From positions 6,538,220-6,602,219 of the forward strand of contig JAEMBT020000001.1 in assembly GCA_018873245.2 (NCBI GenBank): 64,000 nt of DNA, read 5' to 3'. Below, piece after piece: positions 9,306 through 19,499 of the stretch. Position 1 is the first letter of the stretch; every line of letters begins with the position of its first letter. Origin of the DNA: Archegozetes longisetosus (Eukaryota > Arthropoda > Arachnida > Sarcoptiformes > Trhypochthoniidae). The translations under genes and the position numbers were made by a program. Under the pieces are notes generated by a model. The model did not search any database. It worked only from the letters and a program-made list of their open reading frames with translations, and had not been told where the DNA came from.

Positions 9306-11421
9306 ATGAACGATTATAATATTAAAGATATCGGAATTGTTTGTGAGACTGAAGAGACGGCTGTTAAATGGTTACAATTAAATAAGCTTTTATTAAGTGA
9401 AGAACAGATAAAGTCATGTTTAGTACCTACAAATGGTAAGAACTTTCCGCAACAAATATATGTAATGCGTGTTTAGAGTTAAGTATGTGTTAAAAATGAA
9501 CTCATAAGTAAATAAAATAGTTGTGATCGACAATTAAATATTAATAAGTCAAATAAACATTGAGTGCAAACGACTTGAAGTGTCTTTAGCTAAAACTGTA
9601 ATCCTTTATGAGGTAAATTCAATTTTTAAAACTTTTTTAACTACTTAAATCCATTGAAGTCGATTTCACTAATCTAATTATGCATATGATAGGAACGTGT
9701 CGTTTGGGAACTGCTAACTGTAGAGGAAATGCCAAAGATTTCAAACTAAAAGTTGAAAATAAAATACGTTATCGTATCAGGTGTAGCAGTTGTCGAAAAA
9801 GAAAGTCAGTTTTAAATGCTATTCAACAAAATAGTGGAATCATCAACAGTAAAGGTAGGTGTATTGTTATAAACACTAGAAAATATTTCTCTTACACCCA
9901 AAAAGTCACATCTAAAACATTTCCTTATTTTCCAGGTATTGTTTCAAAATCATAAACAAATATTCTTATATTCCAAGCAAATATTCATTCAAATAATTTA
10001 TAAACTTTTATCCTTTATTATTTAGTTATGAATAAAGCATACAGAGATAGAAACCATACCTAAAATTTTAATTTTTCATATTAACTAATATATCACTCAA
10101 TTATTAGTTCAGAGATCGTTCTTTTCATTGGCTGACAATAATGGGAAACCGCACACGAAGATAAGTATGCAAAACGCATTGTATATTCTGTTTTGTTGGG
10201 CTAAAAGACGATACTATCGGATCACAAAGAATTAATGGGAGATCTCGTTAAAGATGTTAAGAGTATAAATAATTGGCGTAAACAGATTAGAAGAGTTTGT
10301 GTAATGGCATTACAACGCTCTGAACCTATGGGTGGACCTGGAGAGGTATTTTCATTTTGTTCTGTGTAATTATTATGTCAATAAGATATTTAGTGACGTA
10401 CGATTTCAGGTATTACCTTGAAGTCTGGTCATCTCGTTATAAGTGTGTGACACTATTTTCTCAACTTAAGAGCATAATTACTGAAAGAAAATTTTCAGAT
10501 TTTAGCTTTTAAAGTTCTCTTTCAGCAACTATGCTCTTAAGTTGAGAAAATAGTGTCACACACAATAAGTATTTACAACGAGCATGACCAGATTTTAAGG
10601 TAATACCCGAAATCGTACGTCACTACAAATATTTAACGATATGATTAATTTAAATTATAGATAATTCAGATTGACGAAAGTCTGATGAGAGGAAGACGTA
10701 AAAATAATGTTGGAAGACTCTTATTAGGGAATCGGTTGCCTCCCCCTCGAGCCAATTACGGACAGAGACCAGATGGACCATGGATTTTTGGTCTAGTTTG
10801 GCTTAAAAATGATGGTGAGTTAATTATTTCTGGTTATAAAGCCTAATCTCTATGAAAGTATATTGAAATTTATAACAAAAACAAAGTTCGAAAACATTAA
10901 TCTATTTTATATCAAGGAAAACGTGAGCGACGCTATTTTTATGTTAAATATAGAGATGAGCACACTTTGAGGCCAATAATATTGAGGCATATTAGGCCCG
11001 GGACAACCATCTGGTCAGATCAATGGCCTGTTTATACAAATATTCCACTATGGGCGCGACAAGTATTTTTATATAACTTTGAACTTATATCTAAAATAAT
11101 TCAATTAAAAGTTAAGTCTAATTTAAACGTTTTTTCAAATAGTATACACACAGAAGTGTTAATCATTCGAGAAACTTCGTTAACCCTGTGACCAGAGTTA
11201 ATACTCAAAGAGTAGAAACTTTTTGGGGCTGGCTTAGACTAAAATTAGTCAGAAGAATGAGAGGAGTTAGTCGACATAACTTGGAAGGATATTTGGCTGA
11301 GGAGTGGTGGCGATCTGTTAATGACAATCCATTTCTCGATATGATCGCAGAAATAAAAAAATTTTATCCTCACATAAATTTATCAAAAATAATAAATCGA
11401 TTGCTAAATCAAAGGATTTGA
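9306..11421 (+). pseudogene. Merlin (ISXO2/IS1595-like) DDE transposase, six exons, one frameshift
   Basis: Proposed exons: 9306-9435, 9660-9854, 10108-10345, 10661-10814, 10917-11062, 11143-11421. All have GT-AG borders and compatible phases. Exon 1 starts MNDYNIKDIGIVCETEE. Exon 2 holds a zinc-ribbon-like part (IRCSSCRKRK). Exon 3 encodes RSFFSLADNNGKPHTK and KELMGDLVKDV. Exon 4 has the first catalytic Asp (IDESLMRGRRKNN, then GPWIFGLVW), exon 5 the second (WSDQWPVYTN), and exon 6 VNHSRNFVNPVTRVNTQRVE with the catalytic Glu and the TFWGWLRLKL tail. Exon 3 is 1 nt out of phase near 10200 (after GGGCTAAAAG), so the gene is either freshly dead or carries one sequence error. Exon 6 must start at 11143 to stay in frame. 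The DDE set itself is complete. Confidence 0.75.
10391..10625. mobile_element. Fold-back MITE in Merlin intron
   Basis: A 235-bp near-palindrome: 10391-10494 pairs with 10520-10625. Both ends read TAGTGACGTACGATTTC inward. Arms share ATTACCTT..AATCTGGTCAT and a tract TTCTCAACTTAAGAGCATA. TAGTG ends and an imperfect AAGATATT / CAAATATT flank suggest a hAT-type MITE. It lies wholly inside intron 3 of the transposase. Confidence 0.8.
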
Positions 11422-11575
11422 ACAATCAGCGAAAATATTTGTAATTCAAAATTAATTATATTTGAGTCATGATATGTTCAATATTTTACTTTTCAATGTT
11501 TTAAGTCTTATTTCCGTCCTTTTATAATTTTTAAAAATCATTATTCTTTTTAAATTTCTGGATTTTTATCTAACT

Positions 11576-11819
11576 AAGTGGCGAAAGCGGAAATTTTTGA
11601 GTGAGGGGGCAAAAAATTTAATGCTTTGTAAAATGTATGAATTATAACACCTAATTAATACTATTCTGAAACGGTAATACTCAAATATAGTCATTGAAAC
11701 TTCGGTATAGCTCAATCCTATCAAAATAAGATTTTCATTTCATTTAATAACTTGTTTTAGATTTTCTAGGTTTGAGTTGAGGGGGTCTATGCCCCTTCGG
11801 TCCTCTGGCTTCGCCACTG
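11576..11819. mobile_element. hAT MITE with 8-bp TSD
   Basis: Ends read AAGTGGCGAA and, complemented, CAGTGGCGAAGCC. ATCTAACT is duplicated exactly at 11568-11575 and 11820-11827. A GC-richer subterminal tract (GAGGGGGC / GAGGGGGTC) occurs at both ends. Non-coding, 244 bp, nested in the 3' part of the Merlin element. Confidence 0.85.
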
Positions 11820-11922
11820 ATCTAACTCGTATATATTTTTAGGCAAATTTTTTGTGTATTTCTCTGATAAATAATTTTTTATATCTTTAATAAATTATTT
11901 TTACCGATTCCTTGAAAATTAT

Positions 11923-11976
11923 TATTTTTTAACCTTATAAAAAACAAATATTTTTTAACCTTATAAAAAACAAATA
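11923..11976. repeat. Two-copy 26-bp tandem repeat
   Basis: The unit ATTTTTTAACCTTATAAAAA plus ACAAAT occurs twice head to tail without spacer. It is A+T-rich and lies inside the Merlin element. Confidence 0.85.
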
Positions 11977-12229
11977 TTTTAATTAAATCTTTTATCTAAA
12001 AGTAATGAGATTTTGTTCGACATCTTGTGTTTACTTTTGAAACTATTGGTAGGATTTTCATTACTTTACTTGAAATCACTTGAAATATAATGAAATCTTC
12101 CCTAAGATCCACCTTAAAGACAGGCTCCTCCCAAGTGTTCCTCATATGCCATGAATACCGATAAGAACTGTATAGGGCATTTAAAATATCAGTGGCTTAA
12201 ATGCATACGATGTAATCAAAAGCATTTTA

Positions 12230-12420
12230 AAATACAATGTTTATAAAATACAGTATATAACATATCACATATTTAAGGCTTATTTTATCTTCAATTCATT
12301 GCCAATACTAATGCGATGGACATCAAAATCAACAGAATCAGTATTAATAAAAGTTTTAGTTTTACAACTAATTTTCAGTCGGTTTGATCGAAACTTTGAT
12401 CGCATATTGATATTAAATTT
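12230..12420 (+). repeat. Detached JHAMT 5' flank
   Basis: 12275-12415 matches the upstream region of the 25-26 kb JHAMT pseudogene (complement of 26113-26280), for example CAGAATCAGTATTAATAAAA and GTTTTAGTTTT. The match runs out before an ATG, and the sequence is replaced by the inverted repeat at 12406. Confidence 0.7.
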
Positions 12421-12785
12421 CTAGGTCTCGGGTTCGATACATTGATTTTCAAATTTTCTTTACCTCTGAAACTTTAGTAACTTTAATATTTTGGCATATT
12501 TTATATGCAAAAATATATTTTTATTTGGAAACAAATCGTTTGAATACTATTCAACTGTGAAATTTGTTAATTCATTGATAATATTAAATGAATTCATTCT
12601 CATAAGTAATAGTATTCAAACGATTTGTTTCCAAATAAAAATATATTTTTGCATATAAAATATGCCAAAATATTAAAGTTACTAAAGTTTCAGAGGTAAA
12701 GAAAATTTGAAAATCAAAGTATCGAACCCGAGACCTAGAAATTTAATATCAAACACTCTACCTCAGCGCCACGAAGACTCTTTGA
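12406..12785. repeat. Long inverted repeat (arms ~140 bp) with tRNA-like segment
   Basis: Arms 12406-12552 and 12611-12755 are nearly perfect reverse complements, with a spacer of about 58 bp (12553-12610). Each arm carries a pol III box B-like GGTTCGATAC preceded by CTAGGTCTCG. On the minus strand 12785-12715 also has a box A-like TGGCGCTGAGG plus TAGAG and an appropriate spacing to box B. A proper cloverleaf does not close. The segment is probably a tRNA-derived SINE piece captured in a hairpin duplication. Confidence 0.7.
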
Positions 12786-12959
12786 TTAACCATGTATTCA
12801 AACAGTAATCGATAGAACTTGAAAAAATTAAATTTCAATAAAATATATGTTACGTAACGCGTTGGCAGCTAATTTTTTTATTTGTTTTATAGTGTGCCTA
12901 AGATTGGTTTTATAACAAAATAATTTCAAATTTGTGCCGTTCGCGTGTTAGTATAAGCG

Positions 12960-13640
12960 CAGCTCAGGCCAACTTTGACAAAAGTCCAGTTCAGAGCTCA
13001 ACAATTTTGAGCTTCGCTTATGGAAGCTCAAGATTTCGAATCAATGCTCTTCACTAATTTAATTTATAAACGAGAATCAATTTATGTAAAAAATAATGAA
13101 GTTTTCAATAGAAATGAAGTCAATGAGAAGTTTTTATTAATATTTGAAAACTTGTTCAAATCAAATTGGTGGCAAAGTTTGAAGACTTTGATTGCTATCA
13201 AATAGCCTTTAATGTGATTTTGTTTCAATTTTCGCAACCAATCCATTTTAGAAATAGTTGAAAAGGCTCAACAGAAGTGTCTTTCATTTTAGTGCATTTA
13301 TTGTTGTTTTCCTTGACGTTTGACAAAAGTATTGACTGAAACAACTTTATTATAAAATTAGTTTTAAATCAAATAACAGTTCGGATTCGGTTTTTCGTTT
13401 AGATGTCAAATGTTTTGTCATTCATTAAATTGTTTTCGTATCTGTTGACTAAATACCTTTGAGTTTGACATTGCTTTAACAGTTATTGACTTTCGTTTCA
13501 GTTGACAATCAGCTAATTTGTTAGTCCTTTCATAACTCGTATCAAAACTTATTTCAATATTTAATGCAAATACAAATATAAACATAAACGTGTGCTAATA
13601 AAAAGAGTTTATCTAATGTCAAATTGAATAGAAAACAATC
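12960..13640 (-). pseudogene. BTB-family pseudogene with exon 1 and 5' flank
   Basis: Minus strand: conserved 5' flank 13640-13472, then a complete first exon ATGTCAAACTCAAAG (13471-13457) with donor GTATTT. Intron 1 survives to ~13340. The following exon 2 lacks its first ~45 codons and continues in pieces (LIDFISIENFIIFY at ~13130) to ~13000, with many stops. 12960-13030 matches the GC-rich 3' flank. The start codon is intact although the body is dead. Confidence 0.75.
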
Positions 13641-14289
13641 ATTGCTATAAACATGCAGGGCTCTCAGTTGAGCGCAAAGGAGGATTCGGTGGCCCCATAG
13701 AAAATTCCCTTGAGACACCGATTTCTTTGAAATTTTTTATTCAAAAAGAACACTAAAAAAGAATATATGTTTGTGCTTATCACTTTGAGATTGGACGCGC
13801 CTGAGCGCTGCAAAAATTCCAGAAGTTTGAAATTTCAAATTTTTATTGTAAGAAAACCGTTAGAGATATTTTGAAAATTTTTTCACTAAAACTTAAAATT
13901 TGAATACAAGTTTAAGAGGAAAAAAAATCATCATAAAATTTTCATTATTAAGAAAGTTATAAAGATAATAAAATTTCAAAATTTTATTTATACATGTTAC
14001 CCCGAAAGGGCTAGCTTGGGAATTTTTCCTAAAAACAACTTTATCTAAAGAAGCTTTGGTTAAAAGGAAAAGCTAGCCCTTTTGGGGTAACATGTTGAAA
14101 AAATACAAAAAGCAAAAATTCAATTTTTATTCTTTTTCAAATTATTTTGAATATGTTTAAAATAATTAATGTTAAAAAAAACTTAAACCTCATTATTTTA
14201 TAATAATTATAGAAATTTTATTAAGTTTTGAAATCATATTTATTACATACTGCTTGAATAAACTTTAGTCAGGTTCTCAAAAAAAGGTA
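13641..14289. repeat. Non-coding stretch with a 23-bp stem hairpin (13997-14094)
   Basis: TGTTACCCC.AAAGGGCTAGC at 13997 pairs with GCTAGCCCTTTTGGGGTAACA ending at 14094, loop about 50 nt. This resembles a short fold-back MITE. The rest has no recognisable gene; a GC-richer patch with GGATTCGGTGGCCCCATAG lies at 13681-13700. Confidence 0.7.
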
Positions 14290-14849
14290 TTAAAGGAGGA
14301 GTAGGAATAAGCATTCTGATGGACCGATTTTGATCAAACTCAGTATACTTATACTGATATGTATATAATTATATTTACATGTACACAATTGCGAATACAT
14401 TATACCGGTTAGTTTTTTTCAATATTATTTTTGCCCATAGAGTCCCCAAAAGTTTTTTTTGTTGTTTTATATAGGTGAGATGTTACTCTATAATTACATA
14501 GAAAAAATCTTTGGGGACTATGGGCAAAGATAGTGGAAAATTTCAAAATTTTCACTTTTTCATGAAATATATTTGTACGTATAGTACTGGTTTTGAAATG
14601 TTCACCTATTGTTTAGAATCGATTTTCACTCATATTTTCGTTGGTTTGGTGTTTCTATGTTAGCCCGTTTCGCTGAAATAAAGTTTTCCGCATTTTAGAT
14701 TATAACACTTTAATTCTCGCGCGAGGCGCGGAATCGGGTCAAACCTTTGGTCAAACTTAATAGTTGGACATGGACTATAACTATATTGAATTTGATCAAA
14801 ATCACTCGATCGGCAAGTTTTCAGTGCTTATTCCTACCCCTCCTTTATC
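14290..14849. mobile_element. Non-autonomous TIR element, 560 bp, TA target
   Basis: Left end 14290 on (TAAAGGAGGAGTAGGAATAA) pairs with the complement of the right end (TAAAGGAGGGGTAGGAATAA), and the similarity continues (GATTTTGATCAAACTC). TA flanks at 14288-14289 and 14850-14851. No coding sequence. A second inverted repeat is nested inside: TTTGCCCATA.AGTCCCCAAA near 14427-14450 pairs with TTTGGGGACTATGGGCAAA near 14507-14527. Confidence 0.75.
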
Positions 14850-15889
14850 TAAGGTTCGTCAGTCAAGAGTGTCAACTTTGCAATGAAATATGCTGAGTTT
14901 GAAACTTCTTTACATAAATATTTTTTCAAGCTTCCTTATTAATCTTTTCATTAATTAAAATTTTTTCATTTGCAAAAAAATCATGTTCTTTTTCATTTTT
15001 ATTCATCTAAAATTCGATTTTTTACATCTTTTTGTCAATGTTTTTAAAAAATTGCACCAAAAACAACAACAAATACGATAAAACTCAATCTTTTTGCATT
15101 ATAAATGAGTTCAATTTGTTTTTTTCCGTTTTAAAAAAATTATTTTATCCACTTTTGAGGGGAAGGGCCAATGTTATAATGGAACCCTCCTTTATTATTT
15201 TGCGCATTTCGATAGGGCTCTATCGATATATTGAATAATACGATACATTGATATAATGATATGATATACACTAGTATTCAAAATTTTTCAAAAGTTGAAT
15301 ACAGTTTTTAAACTTTTGATCGATACATAATTTTTAATATAAACCTCTTAATCTCTTAACATAAACCGCATCTCTATTTTTTTATGATATAATATTGAGC
15401 ACAAATTATATACGAAAATCATCATACTATATAAAAGTTTTATTCACTTAGAAATCTATGATAAAATTTTATTTCAGAAAGTTAATTCATTCCACAATTT
15501 ATATGTAACATAATTGATTCAAATACAATATAATTCAATTAATTGTTATAGAGAATTTCAAACTCAGTTTCAGACCACCTCTAAATTTTCGACATCATTA
15601 GAATTATTAGAATTAGAAATATTGGGGTACAAAATTTCCGTTGTCATGCTTTGGCGCATTTCTCGTAGAGGATAAAATGAAACTCAATTTAAGATATTTG
15701 AATTCAAATAACTTTTAATTTTTAAATGAGCATCAAGTGACGCTACACTTAAGCAAACTTATTTTGACAAAATATTTTGCGCAATTTTGCACAAATTTTG
15801 CGCAGATTTTGCATAAATTTTGTTCGTACAACTATCGAACAACTTTTTTGTTCGATAGTACGAAAAGTGCAAGAAACAAACGAAAACTG
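14850..15889. other. Non-coding stretch with hairpin at 15822-15862
   Basis: No gene supported. TTCGTAC..CTATCGAAC pairs with GTTCGATAGTACGAA around a short T-rich loop. Immediately before it (15775-15825) are four degenerate repeats of ATTTTGC(A/G)CA. On the minus strand 15680-15560 is open (ending NSNNSNDVENLEVV) and faintly resembles a Ser/Asn-rich BTB tail, but too weakly to call. Confidence 0.5.
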
Positions 15890-16294
15890 AGAGAGCTGTA
15901 AACATGTGTCCATTTAATGCGAACTTTTGAGCTTTGATTAAAAAATTCTAAATAACACTTTCGATCCATAGTTAAACACAAATTATGTAAAGTTTTATCA
16001 AACTTTTAATCTGTAAAAATATATGAAACCACTAATGAGAGCTTTCATTTACGACCAAATGTTAGTAAAACTTTGATCTAATTATTAAAAAAGCATGGAT
16101 AAACGTTCAAAAAATTAAATTAAAAATAATTAACAATTATTACAATAATTAAGACTACAAATAATTTTGACGTTACTTATATTTTCAAATGTCTAATCAT
16201 TACTGAAGGCGTCGACTATTTCAAGTATTTTACTAATTTATTAATCGCATTAATGATTAAGATAATAAAATGCAAATGAGTAACAAATAAAGTG
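15890..16294 (+). promoter_or_regulatory. Conserved BTB 5' flank (mirrored at 19131-19500)
   Basis: This block matches the complement of 19131-19500 upstream of the other intact BTB gene: CTTTCATTTACGACCAAATA, AATAATTTTGA.GTTA and TCATTACTGAAGGC, all in the same order. A shorter relative precedes the copies at 13.5, 19.5, 26.7 and 33.75 kb. Conservation of 350+ bp upstream of the ATG suggests the promoter was duplicated with the gene. I cannot place a TATA box with confidence. Confidence 0.55.
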
Positions 16295-17433
16295 ATGTCA
16301 GATTCAGAGGTAATCAAATGTTTCATCAATTAATTCATTGATTGTTCACTTGTTTAACCTATAGATTAGACAAAAATATTTGATAATTGATTTTAGAAAT
16401 GAACGCTTACTGTAAGAACGGCTTAAGCGACAGCTCAAATAGCATTGGCTTTGAGCGCTTTTCCAGCGTTTCATCACTTTATACTAAGCAATTGATTTTC
16501 ATATGATTTAAAACTCATTTTTATTACTTTTCTTATCGATAGTTAAGTGCAAAGAAACAAAAGCTTTCTAAATATGGCAGCTTTTACTTAAATTCAGACT
16601 TAAGTGATGTTCAATTGATAATAAATGGCACAAAAATACCATCGCATCGAATAGTCTTAAGCGCCGAAAGTGCTGTCTTTCAGACTATGTTTTTATCAAA
16701 CTTTAAAGAAAGCAAAGATCAACAAATTGAGATCAAAGAGACTTCTATTGAGTCGTTTAAACTATTTCTTAAATGGATTTATTGTAAAAGAATCGATTCA
16801 GATCATTTTAAGGACTATTCATTAGCCCTCGAAGTCTTGAAACTCTCAGATAGATTTCAAGTGAAACAATTATCGGATTTCATGGAGAAAGTCATGGTTC
16901 ACATCATGACTATTGAAAATATAATTGTTTTTTATGAAACGGCTTTGATTTATGACTTAAGTCAGTTATTGAACTCATTGAATACGTTTGCGTTGAAGTC
17001 GAAGAAACAAATAATTGAAAATAAGGTGTTTATTTGCGATTCAATTGAAATTATGCTAAGAATAATTGAAAGCTTAAACTTATCTCAAAATGAATTGATT
17101 GAAGCCTTGGTTGAAATAAAGGGTAACTTCCCCAACAATGATATGAAAGTGTTCAGAAAATTGATTAAACTAGAACAATTGAAGTTCAATCACATGAAAA
17201 CTTTGAGAGCTATTCGATTGTTTGGCGAAAAGGAGTCGCGAGAAATGATTGATAACTATTGTCGACAGTTGGAAAAAGAAAAAGAGGAGTCAGAAATTGA
17301 GCATAAGAAGCTTAGAATCTATATCGAAAAGTATGGTATTAGATACAATCAAGAGGAAAGGAAATACATATATCCCCAATACAATTCATCTTCTAGTTCT
17401 TCGTCCATTGATTCTTCCACTGATTCCGACTAA
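16295..17433 (+). CDS. BTB/POZ-BACK-like protein, intact (copy 1)
   Basis: Exon 1 is only ATGTCAGATTCAGAG (16295-16309, donor GTAATC). Exon 2 runs 16543-17433 after acceptor GATAG, giving 301 aa in phase. A lysine-rich leader (SAKKQKLSK) precedes the BTB fold (~20-125: YLNSDLSDVQLIING, PSHRIVLSAESAVFQTMF, KETSIESFKLFLKWIYC). A BACK-like helical region follows (~130-235: VFYETALIYDLSQLLN, ESLNLSQNELIEALVE), then a charged helical tail and a serine-rich end SSSSSSSIDSSTDSD. BTB proteins dimerise, and many bridge substrates to cullin-3 ubiquitin ligases. The lack of a MATH or Kelch domain leaves the partner unknown. It is tail to tail with its paralogue at 18088-19130. The start is set by the exon-1 pattern shared by all copies. 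Confidence 0.85.
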
Positions 17434-18087
17434 TTTTGGCCATAATTTGCTTTATTTTTTGCTATTTCTCTCAACTTCTGATTAGTTTTAAGCATGAATC
17501 CACTTTTGAATTCACACTTTTCAACCATTTTATTGATTGTATAAATACATATTGTTTTAATATAACAAAATTATGCTCGTATTGGTAAGAAGTTCGTTTT
17601 TCGTCAATAATATAATTTAATACAAACTTAAACTTTACAAAAATCATTTTAAAAATCTTGTAATTTTTATTGGTTTTCTTAAAACATACTTTTCAGATAC
17701 ACTAATTGTTGACAATTTTTTTTGTAATAATTTTTAACTTAATAAACTTGTGTTTGAAGTACAAAAGGCTTTAAAATTTGTTTTTCAGAATACATTTATT
17801 GATGGTCTAAGAATTTCAAAACAGTTAAGAATTTATCAATAAATTACTTTGAAATTAAAAACTGAATCAATTATCAAGTTTGACAGTTTGGTAGAAATTT
17901 TGTCCAATTTTTCTATTTACACACATATAAAATGTTAAAATCTAGACTATTAAAGATTTTTAATTAACACATTTATGAGTAGAAATTAATAATACAGGAG
18001 TTATAATACAATCGTTCAGAAATCTATGAAAAGCATTAAGAATTTTACAAAAAACTTATATCAGCGATGGTGAGAATTAAAAACTAA
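17434..18087. other. Intergenic region between convergent BTB genes
   Basis: Non-coding, strongly A+T-rich. Possible poly(A) signals are AATAAA at 17740 on plus. Nothing else recognised. Confidence 0.4.
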
Positions 18088-19130
18088 TTAATGATATTCT
18101 AAATCCAAATCGTCATCATCTGCGTAGAGATCATCCTCAGTTTCATAGACATCTTGAGTATCATGATTGGAACTGTATTCCTGATCAAAATCTTCATTTT
18201 CCAAATCCTGATACTTGTATACCCATTGCTCGTGGATTGCAATCAATTGGTTATATTCTTCTCTCAACTTCTCGTACTTGTTTTCTAATATTTCGTACAA
18301 CTCTTTGTCCTCAAACAAACCAATAGTTCTCAAAGTTTTCATATTATTAGTCGTTAAATCTCCAGATTTGATAAGTTTTCTGAATGGTTTTAAGTCCATA
18401 CTAGAATTTTTTGTTTTAATTTCAACCAAGGCTTCAATCAATTCATTTTGAGATAGTTTTAAGCTTTCAATCATTTTGAGCATGACTTCAGTTGAATCGC
18501 AAATAAACGTTTTATTTTCAATTACTTGTTTTTTTGACTTTAATACGAACGTATTCAATGTGTTCAACAATTGCTTCATTTCATAAATCAAAGCCGTTTC
18601 ATAGAAAACAATTATACTTTCAATAGAAATCATATCAATCATCACTTTCTCCATGAAATTTGATAAATCTTTTACTTGATATCTATCTGAAAGTTTAAAG
18701 ACTTCGACAGCAATTGAAGAGTTGATCATATCGTCGAAATCAAATTTTTTGCAATAAATTAATTTGAGAAATAGTTTAAATGATTCAGTTGAGGTCTCTT
18801 TGATTTCAATTTGTTTATCATTACTCTCCTTAAAGTTTGATAAAAACATAGTCTTGAAGACAGGACTTCTAACGCTTAAGACTATTCGATGCGATGGTAA
18901 TCTTACGCCATTTACTATGAATTGAACGTCACTTAAGTCTGAATTTAAGTAAAAGCTCTCATATTTACAAATTTTCGTTTTCTTTGCTATCGGCTGCAAA
19001 TCAAAATTAATAATAATTTAGTTTTAAATTAAAATATTAATTAATTAACTATTTTTGGGTGAGAATTAAAAATTGTTTATTCATTGAACAATTGATTGAC
19101 TGTTCACTTAATTACCTCTGATTGTGACAT
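18088..19130 (-). CDS. BTB/POZ-BACK-like protein, intact (copy 2)
   Basis: Exon 1 is ATGTCACAATCAGAG (19130-19116, donor GTAATT). Exon 2 is 18993-18088 after acceptor TTTGCAG, giving 306 aa. Domain order matches copy 1: basic leader PIAKKTKICK, BTB (~20-125; DLSDVQFIVNGVRLPSHRIV, KTMFLSNFKESNDKQIEIK), BACK-like helices (~130-235; VFYETALIYEMKQLLN, SLKLSQNELIEALVEIK), a coiled-coil stretch (YEILENKYEKLREEYNQL). It differs in an acidic tail (YETEDDLYADDDDLDLEYH) where copy 1 has serines. Together with copy 1 it forms an inverted pair whose 5' flanks are also conserved. Intron 122 nt. Role unknown beyond a probable protein-protein adaptor. Confidence 0.87.
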
Positions 19131-19499
19131 CTCTTTAATTGTTACTCATTTTCATATTATTATTATTTTAATTATTAATTAATGCGACTAATAATTAATC
19201 AAATATTTTGAGTAATCGATGCCTTCAGTAATGATAAGAGATTTCGAAAACATAAATAACATCAAAATTATTCGTAGTTTTAGTAATTGGTTTTTAATTT
19301 TATTTTTTCGATTTTTTCAAATGAAATATCTTTTATTTATGTTTTTTGATAATTGGATCAATTTGTTTACTAGTATTTGGTCGTAAATGAAAGTTCTTGT
19401 TAAAAGTTTAATATATTTTTGCACATTAAGAGTTTAAGAAAACTTTACATAATTTGTGTTCACTAAATATTTAGTGTTTTTTTAGAATTTAGAATAAAA

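Larger units (their letters stand above)
8763..12159 (+). mobile_element. Merlin DNA transposon, 3.4 kb, with 9-bp TSD
   Basis: Terminal inverted repeats: left 8763 GGTATTCATGGGATATGAGG; the complement of the right end (12159 down) reads GGTATTCATGGCATATGAGG, and both continue AACACT.GGGAGGAG. GATAAGAAC is duplicated at 8754-8762 and 12160-12168. A 9-bp TSD and an IS1016/ISXO2-type transposase are the hallmarks of the Merlin superfamily. The element encloses the transposase (9306-11421), a 235-bp MITE and a 244-bp hAT MITE. It landed beside a detached JHAMT 5' flank fragment (12230-12420). Confidence 0.9.

Noticed and set aside
12715..12785. tRNA gene on the minus strand
   Set aside because: T-arm and D-arm motifs present, but no anticodon stem or acceptor stem can be formed.
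17249..17485. 78-codon plus ORF
   Set aside because: Out-of-frame shadow over the end of BTB copy 1.
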